64,000 bases of DNA, taken from NCBI RefSeq assembly GCF_025370935.1, contig NC_133493.1, positions 8,963,254 through 9,027,253 on the forward strand, in the 5' to 3' direction. A model generated the notes under the pieces. That model had not been told where the DNA came from. It was given only the letters and a program-made list of their open reading frames with translations, and did no database searches. The position numbers and the translations under genes were made by a program. Source of the DNA: Choristoneura fumiferana (taxonomy: Eukaryota > Arthropoda > Insecta > Lepidoptera > Tortricidae). Positions 1-10,871 of the stretch are shown here, in pieces. The stretch's first letter is position 1. Every line of letters starts with the position of its first letter.

Positions 1-308
1 ACCATTATAGTTTTCCTTGTAAGTTTGATATTTTATACTTACTCCCATCCTGATTTTTTTCAAATTTTTCCCCCCAACGGTTTATATTTTAGGATTTTAG
101 AGGGGAGGGGGGGGGACGCTCGATTTTAATGAAAATTTGCACTTTAAAGTTAAATATTTTGCAAATAAATCACTGAATCACTGTTTTAGGAACCCCCTAA
201 TTTTTTATAAAATTGCAGCTTTCTAGCATTGATATTCCCTGAGCAAACAGACAGACATTACGAAAGTATAAGGATCCCGTTTTTGCCATTTTGGCTACGG
301 AACCCTAA
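1..308 (-). repeat. Rep-A element, truncated, minus orientation
   Basis: The segment carries the Rep-A landmarks in reverse: the GACGCTCGATTTTAATGAAA stretch, the CACTGAATC stretch and the terminal TTTGCCATTTTGGCTACGG with AACCCTAAAA. The same order recurs in reverse at 12147-12545 and 25683-26068, and forward at 7725-8312, 10872-11504 and 15778-16272. It has no open frame. I can define the family from internal copies only and cannot name it. Confidence 0.6.
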
Positions 309-312
309 AAAA

Positions 313-556
313 GGTAAAGTCAAAGTCAAAGTCAAAAAGTCAAAATATCTTTATTCAATTTAGGCTATAACAAGCACTTATGAATGTCAAGAAAATCTAC
401 CACCGGTTCGGAAAAACCTCTGCTGAGAAGAATCCGGCAAGAAACTCAACGAGGTATATATATATTTTTTTTAAAACAGATTTACAATATTATTAAATGA
501 TATGTATACATCACAAGTATTTAACACAACTTTATTTTTAACACAGTAGGTTCGCT
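313..556 (-). mobile_element. LINE-E 3' end, 5'-truncated
   Basis: On the minus strand this ends in AATAAAGATATTTTGACTTT followed by TTTGAC-type repeats, the tail of a non-LTR retrotransposon. The same 3' region is at 42959-43195 and 59735-60440. The last copy still carries reverse-transcriptase C-terminal coding sequence, which identifies the family as a LINE. Confidence 0.65.
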
Positions 557-591
557 AGGAATAGATAACAATAAAAACTCTTCTCATAAAG

Positions 592-747
592 GCCCTTTCT
601 TCCCGGTTGATCGACACCTCTGGGGACCCAAGAGCTGGTACGTATTTATCCCAGCGGATCGCACTTGCGGTCCAAAGGGGTAATGCGGCCAGCATCATGG
701 GAACTCTGCCACAGGCAGATCTTTTGGACGGGGTTTTCTTTTTTTAA
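592..747 (+). pseudogene. LINE-Q ORF C-terminal fragment
   Basis: A 51-codon frame ending in TAA reads SSRLIDTSGDPRAG, then QRIALAVQRGNAASIMGTLP. The same C-terminus recurs at 39559-39714 (minus; AIQRGNAAGIMGTFEPG) and, decayed, at 21826-21906 (plus; VQRQNAVGVMGTF). I read it as the C-terminal end of a non-LTR retrotransposon ORF; the clade is uncertain. It joins the oppositely oriented LINE-E tail directly. Confidence 0.55.
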
Positions 748-1024
748 TTTTTATTTCATAGTAACATATTAGATATACTTAGTTAAGGTTTCTTAGGTAA
801 GTTTTCTTTGTCTTCTTCTTATTAGTATTATTTTATTTAATTCAATATAACAAATTAAATTATTCCAATATGGTTCCTTTTAAGTTTTTCAATGATTTTT
901 GACATTAATAATTGTTGATTGTACAATAAGTGCAAAAAAAAAGTGTACGTTATAGTAAAAGTAACCGAACCTACATTTAATACACGTCCAAAATAAATAT
1001 GAGTAGTTTGATAAAACCTACTAA

Positions 1025-1215
1025 TCCTACTAATATTATAAATGTGAAAGTTTGTGAAGATGTTTGGAGGTTTGGATGTTTGTTACTCAATCACGCAATA
1101 ACAGCTGAACGGATTTACATGAAACTTAGCGTACAGATAGACAAAGATCTGAATTGAGCCATAAGATACTTGATATTCCGGTAATGCGTTCCTGTGGGAT
1201 AATATTTTAAGTTTA
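1025..1215 (+). mobile_element. Helitron-like element, 5' end only
   Basis: It begins TCCTACTAATATTATAAATG after an A, the same 5' end as the complete copies at 28620-28842 and 51183-51393, and continues through GTTTGTTACTCAATCACG. The 3' CTAG end is missing. Confidence 0.5.
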
Positions 1216-2304
1216 AACAAGAATAAAGGCACTGTCCAAGAACGGTGACATACCTCAGCTCTCAAGATGACGTGACGTGTTAACTTCGTTTGCAATCAGT
1301 AGTAGATGGCATTGTGCGAGCGAACGTTATCCTCTCAAATAAATTGTTACCGTAACCTTTTTCAGGCCAAACTCTTTTTTTTAAGACATTTATATTGCGT
1401 TGCCATGTAAGTAAACTGTTGTCGTTGTATATTCAGTTCTGTTAAGACGGCATTAAGCTATTTCTAATGCGGGCGTAGTAGTAACATAAATACATAAAGA
1501 AACTACGATTAAGCTAGTTATTGCAAAATGACAGGTAGTGCTCCTTGCACAGACTGAAACAGAGGTAAAGTTTTCGCGCACCGTAAATCTATAGATTACT
1601 GATAAGGAGTTCCACAACCGAAAACCTCTACCTTTCGTATCAAATATTATGTGTAACAGAATGTTTGTCATCTTTTTTTACGATATAAAGTGTCAACAAA
1701 AATACTCATTGCTAAAACGCGCTGCAGAAACTATCTAGACCTCTTCTTCCTTTAATACCACTTTGTATGATATGAGATAAAATAATCACTTAACGCCATC
1801 AAGATTTAGTAGATTATGTTTGATGTCTCTTAAGAGCATAAATAAGTTTCTCTTGATCTCTTGCCTATTTTAATGAGGTAATTATCCAGTTCATTATCTG
1901 CCCCGTTTCTGTTAGCATTTCATTTACGTTTCGATCATTATTTGATCCGGAGTTGTGTTTTGTTTCAAAACCTAGCTTTGTGGCTAAGCGTGAACGATTT
2001 TACTATAATAATGTTTGTAGAGCTCTCATTTACATAACATAATAGCTACACATACGTACGAGTACAATCTGAAGTAAGTATCATTGTTTTATCCATAATA
2101 TTTAGTTGTAATATTGAAAGTATTTTGTTTTCAGCCAGCAAACTGTTTTTGGTATTATTTTCCCGTTCGTTAGTTTATGTAAATGTATCGTTTGTGCCAA
2201 AATAAACTTTTACCCGTTAAATATTCATTAAAGTTGGAGATATAATATCCGCTTGAAAAGTGATTTCTTTATCGTGGTGTACAGAATGGTGTAAAATACA
2301 GTCG
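1216..2304. other. No recognised feature
   Basis: AT-rich sequence with stops in all frames. I see no splice-flanked coding pattern, tRNA or familiar repeat here. Confidence 0.5.
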
Positions 2305-2606
2305 GCATCATCATCATCCCAGCCTTATATACGTCCCCCTGCTGGGCACAGGCCTCCTCTCATAATGAGAGGGCTTGGTTTCCACGCGTTCCCAGTGCGT
2401 TTTGGGAACTTCACACACACCATTGAATTACTTCGCAGGTTTGTATAGGTTTCCTCACGATTTTTTCCTTCACCGTAAAGCTCGTGGTAAATTTCAAATG
2501 TAATTCCGCACATGAATTTAGAAAAACTCAAAGGTCCGAGCCGGGGTTCGAACCCACGATCCTCTGCTTCAGAGGCGATAGGTCAAACCACTAGGCCAAC
2601 ACGGAT
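2305..2606 (-). mobile_element. SINE-C, nearly full length
   Basis: On the minus strand this starts with a tRNA-like head (box A-like GTGGCCTAGTGGTTTGACC-type sequence, box B GGTTCGAACCC) and runs through GTGCGGAATTACATTTGAAA and GGAAACC to the GGCTGGGATGATGATGA tail. The layout is that of an RNA polymerase III-driven SINE. Full copies are also at 38783-39102 and 52717-53016. Confidence 0.7.
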
Positions 2607-2617
2607 TAAAATACAGT

Positions 2618-3410
2618 ACCCGGCCATAAAGATTGTACATCGGTATTTGGAAAGAAACTCGGTTGATTTCGGCTTCGTAGAGCGTTGACAACACTTCTTA
2701 TGTCATTGTGACGTTTGTCACTCGTTGTATAGGTGCAATAGAGTACGGACGATTCGATTTGTAGCATTCGAACATGGCGGATGTAGACAATATCTAATTT
2801 TGCTATTTTTGTTTCTTTGGCTAGTTGTAGTATAATTTTGATAGTGTTTTATGCGGCGATTAACCTTAACAGTGAACAGTGATCACAAAATTGTATATTG
2901 CTCTCGTGTCTGACATGTTTTAATGCGCAAGTGGTCTCCACGTGGTTTCTGGAATTTTACTATCAAGTTGCAAAAACTACAAATACCGTACAACGTCCCT
3001 CTCAAAAAGAGTTTACTTTGACACTGGCGAAATTGTCCTATTAATTAGGACAGAAAAACCATATTTTAAAAGAGAAGAAGAAGAAGAAGAGTACGGACGC
3101 ATTTAGATGAAAATATTATAATAAAAAGTTATTGAAACCCCCCAAAACCTTAAATTGTACGATGGCATCTTTAGAAAAAAGAGGGAACTATCCTTTTTCT
3201 AGTAGCTGCAACAGCTCTCTATAGATATCCGAAGTTTACATGTCATTATTTCGACGTAAACTAATTAAGTCCATAAAGGTGCAGTATTTATTTGATAAAA
3301 TTGTCACTTAATAAATACAATGATTGATGGACGGTGGCAGTGTCCTTAAATCGTCCTGAACAGCCAATTGTCTTTTTCCGGAGGCCGATGTGCAATCTTT
3401 ATCGCCGGGT
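2618..3410. mobile_element. Inverted-repeat DNA element, non-autonomous
   Basis: The ends form a 26-bp imperfect inverted repeat. The left begins ACCCGGCCATAAAGATTG; the right, read in reverse, begins ACCCGGCGATAAAGATTG; 24 of 26 bases match. The interior of about 740 bp has no ORF of note and includes a GAA run near 3075-3090. No clean target duplication is visible and I cannot assign a superfamily. It abuts SINE-C on its left. Confidence 0.55.
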
Positions 3411-3461
3411 TTTATGTTTTTTATGTATAATGAGTAAATGATTTATTATGATTTAACTGTG

Positions 3462-3533
3462 CTCATGCCCTCTTGTTCTGAGAGGAGGCCTGTGCCCAGC
3501 AGTGGGACGTATATAGGCTGGGATGATGATGAT
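3462..3533 (+). mobile_element. SINE-C 3' fragment
   Basis: It contains CTCTTGTTCTGAGAGGAGGC, CAGCAGTGGGACGTATATAG and a GATGATGAT tail, the last part of SINE-C without its tRNA head. Confidence 0.6.
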
Positions 3534-4113
3534 TTAACTGTGCTCATATCGAAGAAACTGAATTAACCTTTTCGTAATTGCGACGCATTGACGTTCGCGA
3601 TTGTCTTCACTATCACTTTCTATTCTACCCACGTCCTATACCATGTAACAGAAAGAAGCGGCGAAAACGATTGTGATTCCAAGTGTGTTGTGTGTGTGTG
3701 TGAACTGGAAAAATAAATATTTAAATCTTTCGGCTCATAGAAACCTAGAGTTTTAGCTCACGTTTCCTTTCCTCGGCATATTAGCTCTGTGGTAAAATCC
3801 TCCACATTGTGACTAAGATAGAATGACACAAAGACACGAAACTGTAGACGTGGGCGTTGACTGATTTGATTGAATGTTCTGGGTGACATTTTATTTCTCA
3901 ACACAACAAATTAGGTACTCGGTGTTAGTGTGATAAATCGAACGCACAGATTAGAGATGACTGATTACACAGTACGGCAAAATCTGAATGAACATGGCAA
4001 AAAACAGTAACTCGGTTATCTTGCATATTTTACTTTTTACAGTTCAGCGCCAATGTCGCTGTTTGTATCTTTTGTTCAAGGTTTTTTGTTTTCGATATCT
4101 TGTTTGTTAACAC
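3534..4113. other. No recognised feature; short GT run
   Basis: A TGTGTGTGTG run lies near 3688-3702. Otherwise it is AT-rich with no coding signal that I can see. Confidence 0.5.
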
Positions 4114-4335
4114 TGATCATCATCTCAGATGTAATAGTACACCACTGGCCTAGTGCGGATTGGGATCTTCACACATACCATTGAATTGCTTCACAGGTTT
4201 GTGCAGGTTTCCTCACTAATTAATAAAGGTATTTCGCGCATGAATTTCAAAAAATTCAGAGGTGCAGTTATGCAACTATGAACCCACGATCCTCAGCTTG
4301 AGAAGCCATAAGGTCAAACCACTGGCCACCACAGC
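4114..4335 (-). mobile_element. SINE-C, decayed copy
   Basis: The family layout can be followed in reverse: CAGTGCGGATTGGGA-like, CACAGGTTTGTGCAGGTTTC, CCTCACTAATT and a damaged box B near 4283-4300. It is much more diverged than the copies at 38783 and 52717. Confidence 0.5.
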
Positions 4336-4930
4336 TATTTGTTAACAGTAACAAAAGTGAAAATGCTTTTCAACGAATCAATAGTAACGTATTACGAATC
4401 GGACGGGCGTGACATTGTACTGTTACCGCAAGATATTTAAAGCACGCTGTATTGATCCAGTTACTGCGATTAATAGTTAATGTTTTACTTTGTGTTGTTT
4501 TTTAAAGATTTATTTTTACGAGGCGTCGTGGGTGTATCGATTAGACCTTTGGAGAAATTGCCATCGACATTTTTATCAATGACTAAACCACGGTTTTTCA
4601 GACGCAGGAATATTTTAGAGAACCCTACCTTCCCCGCAAAGATTTAGATAGAAGCTTTGAAAAAAAAAAACAATTTGCAGGTGGGTAATTTTTTGGAGAT
4701 TATGGAAAGTGTTGCCTATTTTTTGTTGTCATTATCTATTTTTAAACGTATTCTTAAGGGAACAGGAAAAGGTTGCGGGAAACGGGAAAGTTTAACTATA
4801 AGTAACACTCTTTGTTATATTTTTGTTAAGGGTTTTATTTTTAACACAATATTTTTTCACACTGTTATTGTGCTGTATTGTTACTACATATCCGTACTCA
4901 ATATTAAGTTATTTCGATCACTTCAAGTGG
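4336..4930. other. No recognised feature
   Basis: A 94-codon frame at 4657-4941 (+) starts in an A run and has a K/F/I-rich composition expected of AT-rich noncoding DNA. I do not call it a gene. Confidence 0.5.
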
Positions 4931-4931
4931 G

Positions 4932-5070
4932 CCAAATTTGACTTGTAATATACTTAGCTTAGTTTATACTTGCAACATTGCTCAATCGCCCACTTCAAGC
5001 TCGTCAGCTTTCCGGCCTCGCAATGCATGCAACTTGCACAAATTTTCTTGCGGGTCTAAATTGGGCTTTA
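4932..5070. mobile_element. Hairpin-J family, decayed copy
   Basis: The right half holds GGCCTCGCAATGCATGCAAC, CTTGCACAAATTTTCTTGC and GGGTCTAAATTGGGC, which match the right arm of the palindrome at 51432-51630. The left half keeps only a weak inverted counterpart. Confidence 0.4.
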
Positions 5071-5074
5071 CATA

Positions 5075-6462
5075 CATACGCACATTTAAAAACGCTCCGT
5101 GTCCTTCTTCATAAAAGGTTCATACCCTGACCTTATTCAAAAAATAATTCGCCACAAAATCGGAAATCGCTGGCGCAAATTCACCAAACTTTGCTGCTAG
5201 AGGTACTTTTAGAAACACGGTCTTGTAATTAGTAGCAAAACGCATTCATTTAGTACTTTTAGGGACGATGGGCGGTCCAGAATCGTACCGTGGGGAAATG
5301 AGTTTCGAATCCTAGTATGTAATTACACTAATCGATTCCACAGCGGTTTTGGGGATACAGTAGGTTAGGCATGAATGAATTAAGCAACGATGTATAATGG
5401 ATTTTATAGGTGGGCAAAATTTTTTTATGTCTGAGGCAATGCTGGTCCACTACTTTCAGAGGTACCTAAAGTTGTACTAAGGAGAAGAGATAAAATATGT
5501 CATAAGACAGAAAGGGAGCGAAATACAAGTAATGACGTATCAGACAAAGATGAAGTATATCTCGTCTCGTTGGCTTTGCTTTAAGTACAAAAATTAGTCG
5601 TTTTTATTAGCCGGCTGCCTGGTCAAGTCGTTGGTGGGCAAATTAAATGTATTGGCGGGCCAATTTGTAGACCGCGGGCCTGAGTTCGGCAAGTCCTAAA
5701 TTCGAGGTTTTTCAAAAGACAAAATTCCAAAGTATCAGATAAGGAAAGAACGAATGTTAAGTTATCAGAAGCTTATACTTTTAGATTTATTAGAATTACA
5801 CCTACGACTTAAATCACGAACGATATATTATTGCCTCGACCAATTCAATGGCTAAAATTTCCAGGTAATTTTAGCAATAAAAAAAAGGAGAAGGGTGAAA
5901 GAAGAAGTTGAAGAGTGTATCTATTTTATAAGTACATATTTCTTACTTCTGTTTGCTCTCCTTGAAATAAATAAACAAATATGCCGTTGAGATTGAGTTT
6001 CGGGTGTGATATCGTTTATTAGAAGCTTAAAGTTCATTAAAGAATTAATACTTACAGTCCTACTGAAACCAAATACATTTATAACAAACGGTCACGTTGG
6101 GCCTATAAATTAGACGAAATATTTTTGAACTTTAATTACCTATCACATTTAATTTCGTCCTTATCGTGTTATTTATTAGGGTTTTATACTGACATTTAAT
6201 AGGTAATAATGATATATGCTGAGGACATTATCGGTAAAAATATTCAATGTGTTTTGTTGAATGTTTACGCATGTTAATTTTAGAACCGGGTAATAATTAT
6301 TTTTCTGGAAGCTTTATTTTTATTTTGCAATATTTTAACAAATAATTTTCAAAACTAGCATGTTAAATGTAACCCACTTCTGGGGATCTAAATGACTGGA
6401 AATCTAGTGTCCACAAAGGACGTGGTGCTTCACTATAAGCCTTATAAGGCTGTTTATAAATA
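5075..6462. other. No recognised feature
   Basis: AT-rich intergenic sequence. I see no repeat shared with the rest of the window and no plausible exon. Confidence 0.5.
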
Positions 6463-6845
6463 GACTCAGAGTTGCTCAGCGGTCTATGGAGAGGGCTATG
6501 CTCGGAGTCTCTACGAGTTCGAATCAGAAATGAGGAGATGCGTAGATAAACAAAGGTCAACGACAGTGTCTGTTTGTTGTTGGTTATGTAAGCCAAGAAA
6601 ATTAACTCGTCGAAGTGGCGATGGGCAGATTACATAGCACGGAGAACAGATGGCCGTTGGGATCGAAAAGTTCTCGACTGAAGACCACGGATCGGCAAGC
6701 GCAGCGTAGAACGTCCACCAACACGATGGACGGAAGACCTGTTTAAAGCCGGGTTCACGGTGGATGCAGACCGCTTCCAACCGAAGCAACTGGAGGTAGG
6801 GAGGAATAGGTCCAACAGTGGACATCGTACGGCTGATATGATAAT
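6463..6845 (+). pseudogene. RTE-like LINE, C-terminal coding remnant and tail
   Basis: Plus-strand frames, interrupted by frameshifts and stops, read MERAMLGVSLRVRIRNEEM, then KWRWADYIARRTDGRWDRKV, then a PPTRWTEDL-like block, ending near the GGACATCGTACGGCTGATAT tail. The order matches the C-terminal end of RTE-clade non-LTR ORFs as I recall the family. Related remnants lie at 32075-32456, 46755-47010, 51633-51775 and 60890-61050. Not functional. Confidence 0.6.
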
Positions 6846-6849
6846 GAAG

Positions 6850-7319
6850 GATGATCCAGAAATACAGACGATGGGAACGAATTCCATTCCCCAACATTTC
6901 GCATTAGGAAGGATGCAGAGAACCGCTTTGTGCTGGCCAATGGAATGCCGACAACATATGAATGACAACGCAAAACTAACTAAGCTACTACACCGAAGTA
7001 CTTACCCAAGTAGTTAACTGTGACTTTACTAGTGTAATTGGTTTAAACATTAGACTTATTAACCTTTAACCTTTAATTTCTTACCCGTAAACCATTAGGT
7101 CGGGCAGTTGAATCGAGATTCTGGGATTTTTTAAAATCCCCATCGGAATTTACATTACTAATATCATGGTTTTCATTAAAGTTGTCCGAAGAACAACCCG
7201 TGTGTCTCCAGACTTAGTGGTTAATATTTTGGGTTTTTACGTAGATCTCTTGAGTTTAAAATATTTACGTACCAAATTTTGTAAAAAAATATCTTAAGGA
7301 CGCCGGTATAAACCTGAAA
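6850..7319. other. No recognised feature
   Basis: Several overlapping 70-130 codon frames between 6511 and 7017 are shadows of the LINE remnant and its flank. Nothing else is seen. Confidence 0.45.
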
Positions 7320-7395
7320 AGTATTCAATGGTACGGACCAGGCTCGGAGAGGACGCCTCTGCCCAGTAGTGGGACATAAAACATAGGCTGGGTTA
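7320..7395 (+). mobile_element. SINE-C 3' fragment, decayed
   Basis: It contains CAGGCTCGGAGAGGACGCC, CCCAGTAGTGGGACATAAA and ATAGGCTGGG, a diverged version of the SINE-C 3' end. Confidence 0.45.
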
Positions 7396-7434
7396 AGGGA
7401 TGGTTAAACAATCAGCGACGCTTCGTATGGTACA

Positions 7435-7655
7435 CCTATTTTAATGAAAATTTAAAAAATAACTAAAAATATCTTTATTGCCACATCTTAACTTAATTTT
7501 CACTTTTACGTTGAATATTTCGCAAACAGATCACTGAATCGAAAAATCGTCGTGACAACCCCGCAATGATTTTAAAAGACCTATCCAACGACACCCCACA
7601 CCACAAAACTCACCCCAAGTCTATGGGAGGTACCCTAAAAAAATTTTTGCTGTTT
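7435..7655 (-). repeat. Rep-A internal fragment, minus orientation
   Basis: It runs in reverse through the CACTGAATCGAAAAATCGTC, GACCTATCCAACGACACCCC and GTCTATGGGAGGTACCCT blocks. Another Rep-A copy in the opposite orientation begins about 70 bp downstream. Confidence 0.55.
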
Positions 7656-7724
7656 TTTAATTACTACTTTGTCGGCGTAACAATATATTTAAATAATTAT
7701 ATAGATAAAATATTAGTAACCGCC

Positions 7725-8312
7725 TTTTTAGGGTTCCGTAGCCAAAATGGCAAAAACGGAACCCTTATAAATTCGCCATGTCTGTCTGTCGGCCTGTCCG
7801 TCCGCGGCTTTGCTCAGGGACTATCAATGCTAGAAAGCTGTAATTTTTCACGAATAGTATAATGTATGTAAGCTATGCCGACAAAATGGTATAGAAAAAT
7901 CAAAAAAACATTTTTTAAACTTTTTTTCTCATCCAACCTTGTAGTGTGGGGAATCGTTGGATAGGTCTTTTTAAATCATTAGGGGGTTGCTAAAACGATT
8001 TTTCGATTCAGTGATTTGTTTGCGAAATAATTCAACTTTAAAGAGCAAATTTTCATTAAAATCGAGCGTCCCACCCCCCCTCTAAAATCTAAACCAGTAG
8101 GTGGAAAAATTTGAAAAAATTCAGGACGATAGCAAGTATATCAATCTTACAAGTAATTGAAGAGTAAATAGCAGCCTAAGGTATAAATATACCTAAACTT
8201 GGAATATTCCGTACAAAACACGAAATCCTTAGAAAAATATTACTTAATTTTTTCGTAATGGCTACGGAACCCTATTTCGGGCGTGTCCGACACGCTCTTG
8301 GCCGGTTTTCTT
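7725..8312 (+). repeat. Rep-A element, near full length
   Basis: It starts TTTTTAGGGTTCCGTAGCC and ends GGCTACGGAACCCTATTTCG then CTCTTGGCCGGTTTT, so the two ends carry inverted GGGTTCCGTAGCC sequence. Internal blocks match the copies at 10872 and 15778. No transposase-like frame is present; the 98-codon frame at 7566-7862 is chance. Confidence 0.65.
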
Positions 8313-9249
8313 GAAAGCCCCGATGTCATAGTCTGAAAACACTGCTTACGAAAGTTGATTCCATAATCAAAATTAAATATTATTTTACGAAGAACTTTCC
8401 GATTCAGAAGTCTGCTCTTAACTCTTATCAGCTACTAAATAATGTATGGCTTGGAATTATTTACGACCAGTAATCTTGCCCTATGTAACTCATTAGTTAC
8501 ATCACTGACCATAAATCAAGATCGATTGATGTTTTATTCATGCCATTTGGGATGGTTCTCTCATTCACAGATACACAAATATTATTATACTTACTTGAAA
8601 CGTTTAGCTATTAACTAAATGTAAACAAACGTCAGTTGCCAGATTTGGTACATTCAAGGAATTTAAACATTTAACTTATCTATCATTGTAATACAAACTA
8701 GACTAGTGTATTTCAATACATAATAAATGTAAATGTTTAGATAGTTTAATGGGGGAATTTCAATATTGAAGACACAAAATGACAGCGTTTTGTTTACATT
8801 TAGTTAAATACCTATCCAAACCAAGTATAGGTATGTTCTTTCTTTGCAGTTTTTAAAGCGTATTTTATGTATCTTCTTTCGTCCTCTTCGAGCGTATTTA
8901 TGTTCTTCTTTCGTTTCTTTGGTCCTTTTTTTAACCTAAACGGCCCTTTCAACGGTTTTCAAGACATGAGGTATCATTAAATGTGTCAAAACTGTCAGTG
9001 ACAGAATAATATTTCAAAATTGCGCAGAAAATGTGACTCTTGTTAAGTTGACAGCATGTAGGTATGTAAATAAAATTCATCGAACAGAATAAAATCTTTA
9101 CTTTCGTTTTTTTAAATAAAAGTTTTATTTTAATATTAATAAAAATTATGTAGGTCCTTTTATGATACGCCACAACTCGCAAGCTCGTCCGTTTAATACT
9201 CATACTCAGCCAGCAATTGCCCACTTCCAGGCCACGACAATAATCTACT
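8313..9249. other. Mostly unassigned; one small inverted repeat
   Basis: TTAACTAAATGTAAACAAAC at 8611-8630 is mirrored by its near reverse complement at 8788-8807, giving a hairpin of about 200 bp that could be a small non-autonomous DNA element. The rest shows nothing I recognise. Confidence 0.4.
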
Positions 9250-9372
9250 ATATAACAGCAGTGACACATTACACAGGTTAGGAAAAATAACAATAAGAAG
9301 TGTTGCCGCTATAAAAAGGTCCCGGTTCAGCATATTGCTGATTGAAAACCAGCACTCAAAACAAAAACAAAA
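9250..9372 (-). repeat. Dispersed repeat shared with 31640-31800
   Basis: The block ATAAAAAGGTCCCGG, CAGCATATTGCTGATTG, AAACCAGCACT recurs at 31697-31741 with few changes. The second copy abuts an AAAG microsatellite and looks like a LINE 3' region on the minus strand. Confidence 0.4.
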
Positions 9373-9374
9373 CA

Positions 9375-9944
9375 ATCGAATGTTAATTAAACGTAAGCTC
9401 TTTATATTTATAACGTTTTAAACTTTCGTGATTCTCACTCATAGTCAAAATACCACAACACATACTCGTGACCACGGCAACTGTAACGTTGCGAAACGTC
9501 GAGGTAAATATTACTTGTGTAATAATAGCGTGATAAGTCCCGTTTGTGTACTCTTTATATTTTACGGGAAATAAGAGGGGTACTTGATGCAAACATATCT
9601 AATGTTTATTTTTATGTGTAAAACCTTGCAATGCATTCTTTGAAATAGTTTTTTATATTTTGTTTCTACGTATCTGATAGTTAGGTACTTTAAAACAGGC
9701 TAGCATATTACTCTAATTTATTTAAAACACGCATTTTTATGTATTATTATTTTATAAAGTATTTTTTCGTCTGTTCTTTATGACAGGAAGCAAATCATTA
9801 GTTGCAATGCAGCGCCTGCGCGTCCGATGACACGCCGTGATTCCGCAGTTTAGATTAGACACGGGAATTCCTGTATCAACTAACACGGATGGATTAAGTT
9901 ACTAGCTGGAGCGATATATACTTTAACAAATTTTACTCAGACAT
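9375..9944. other. No recognised feature
   Basis: AT-rich sequence with only short chance frames. Confidence 0.5.
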
Positions 9945-10077
9945 CATCATGTCAGCCGTAGGACGTCGACTGTTGAACATGTAGGCCTCCCCATATACCT
10001 ACCTCCAGTTGCTTCGGCTGGAAGTGGCCAGCATCCACCGTGAAACCACGGCCTTCACCAGGCTATCCATCCATCTA
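9945..10077 (-). pseudogene. RTE-like LINE 3' remnant
   Basis: Read on the minus strand, the GTGGATGCTGGCC block, GGGGAGGCCTACATGTTCAA, CAGTCGACGTCC and GGCTGACATGATGATG follow the order of the other RTE-like ends. Only the last part is present. Confidence 0.55.
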
Positions 10078-10108
10078 TCTCATCATTATTTCGATGACTT
10101 TTACCACA

Positions 10109-10440
10109 ATCCATCCTGCTAATATTATAAATGCGAAAGTGTGTGTGTGTGTGTGTATGTACATACATTGTTATTACCTCACGCTAAAACGGCGAGACAG
10201 ATTTGGATGGAATTTGGTATGTAGATAGCAAGACATCTTGAATAACGCATAAGCTACATTTTATCCCGATATTCCCACGGGATAGGGATAATATCATGAA
10301 ATAACAAGTGCTGGACGTAGAATCATAAAATTTGGTACTTAGTAGGTAGCTGCACGTCGGGAATAACACAAAGGCTACTTTTTATCCCGATATTCCCACA
10401 GGATAGGGATAAAATCTTGAATATGGACAACTGTTCTTAA
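10109..10440 (+). mobile_element. Helitron-like element with GT run, rearranged
   Basis: It begins TCCATCCTGCTAATATTATA and AATGCGAAAG, followed by a GTGTGTGTGTGTGTGT run. The middle block (TTTATCCCGATATTCCCAC, GGGATAGGGATAA) occurs twice, at about 10258-10290 and 10379-10411. The CTAG end is absent. Confidence 0.5.
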
Positions 10441-10494
10441 CACAACTGTAATGAAGACCACGATATAAATTTCAGGAATTCCCAGGGGAATTTT

Positions 10495-10625
10495 ATGAAT
10501 TAAATTCGGTTTTGATCCGCGTACCTTGATTTTAGACCAGCTCGATGTTTATATTTTAGCTGTTTTTTTTGGCGCATGCAACTGTGCCGAAATATCATAA
10601 TATGATAAAATAAACGTCAATGACC
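10495..10625. repeat. Repeat shared with 54600-54690
   Basis: CCGCGTACCTTGATTTTAGA and GCTCGATGTTTATATTT are shared with 54632-54662. The second half, GGCGCATGCAACTGTGCCGA, is the inverse of TCGGCACAGTTGCATGCGCC at 54659-54678, so the two halves are arranged differently in the two copies. Confidence 0.35.
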
Positions 10626-10871
10626 TTTGCATCAACCGCTTACCGCTTATCGCATCGCGTATTACCGAGACTTCGTTTAATTTTGATTTATCGCCCGTGC
10701 TAGTCCGCTGCGGTTAGCACGTGACATTTTTGCTCCCCATTTATAGACGAGGGGTGTTATTGTTGTGAGATGGGGCGTTGAGCTAATAATTTAGGATTAA
10801 TGTGTAAGAGTATGACAGGAGCGGTGTAGGGTGAAAAAAGATTCGATGTGTCGTAATTTTTATATTAGCTT

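Noticed and set aside
6511..7017. Several overlapping ORFs of 70-128 codons on both strands
   Set aside because: They are alternate frames of a broken RTE-like LINE end and its flank.
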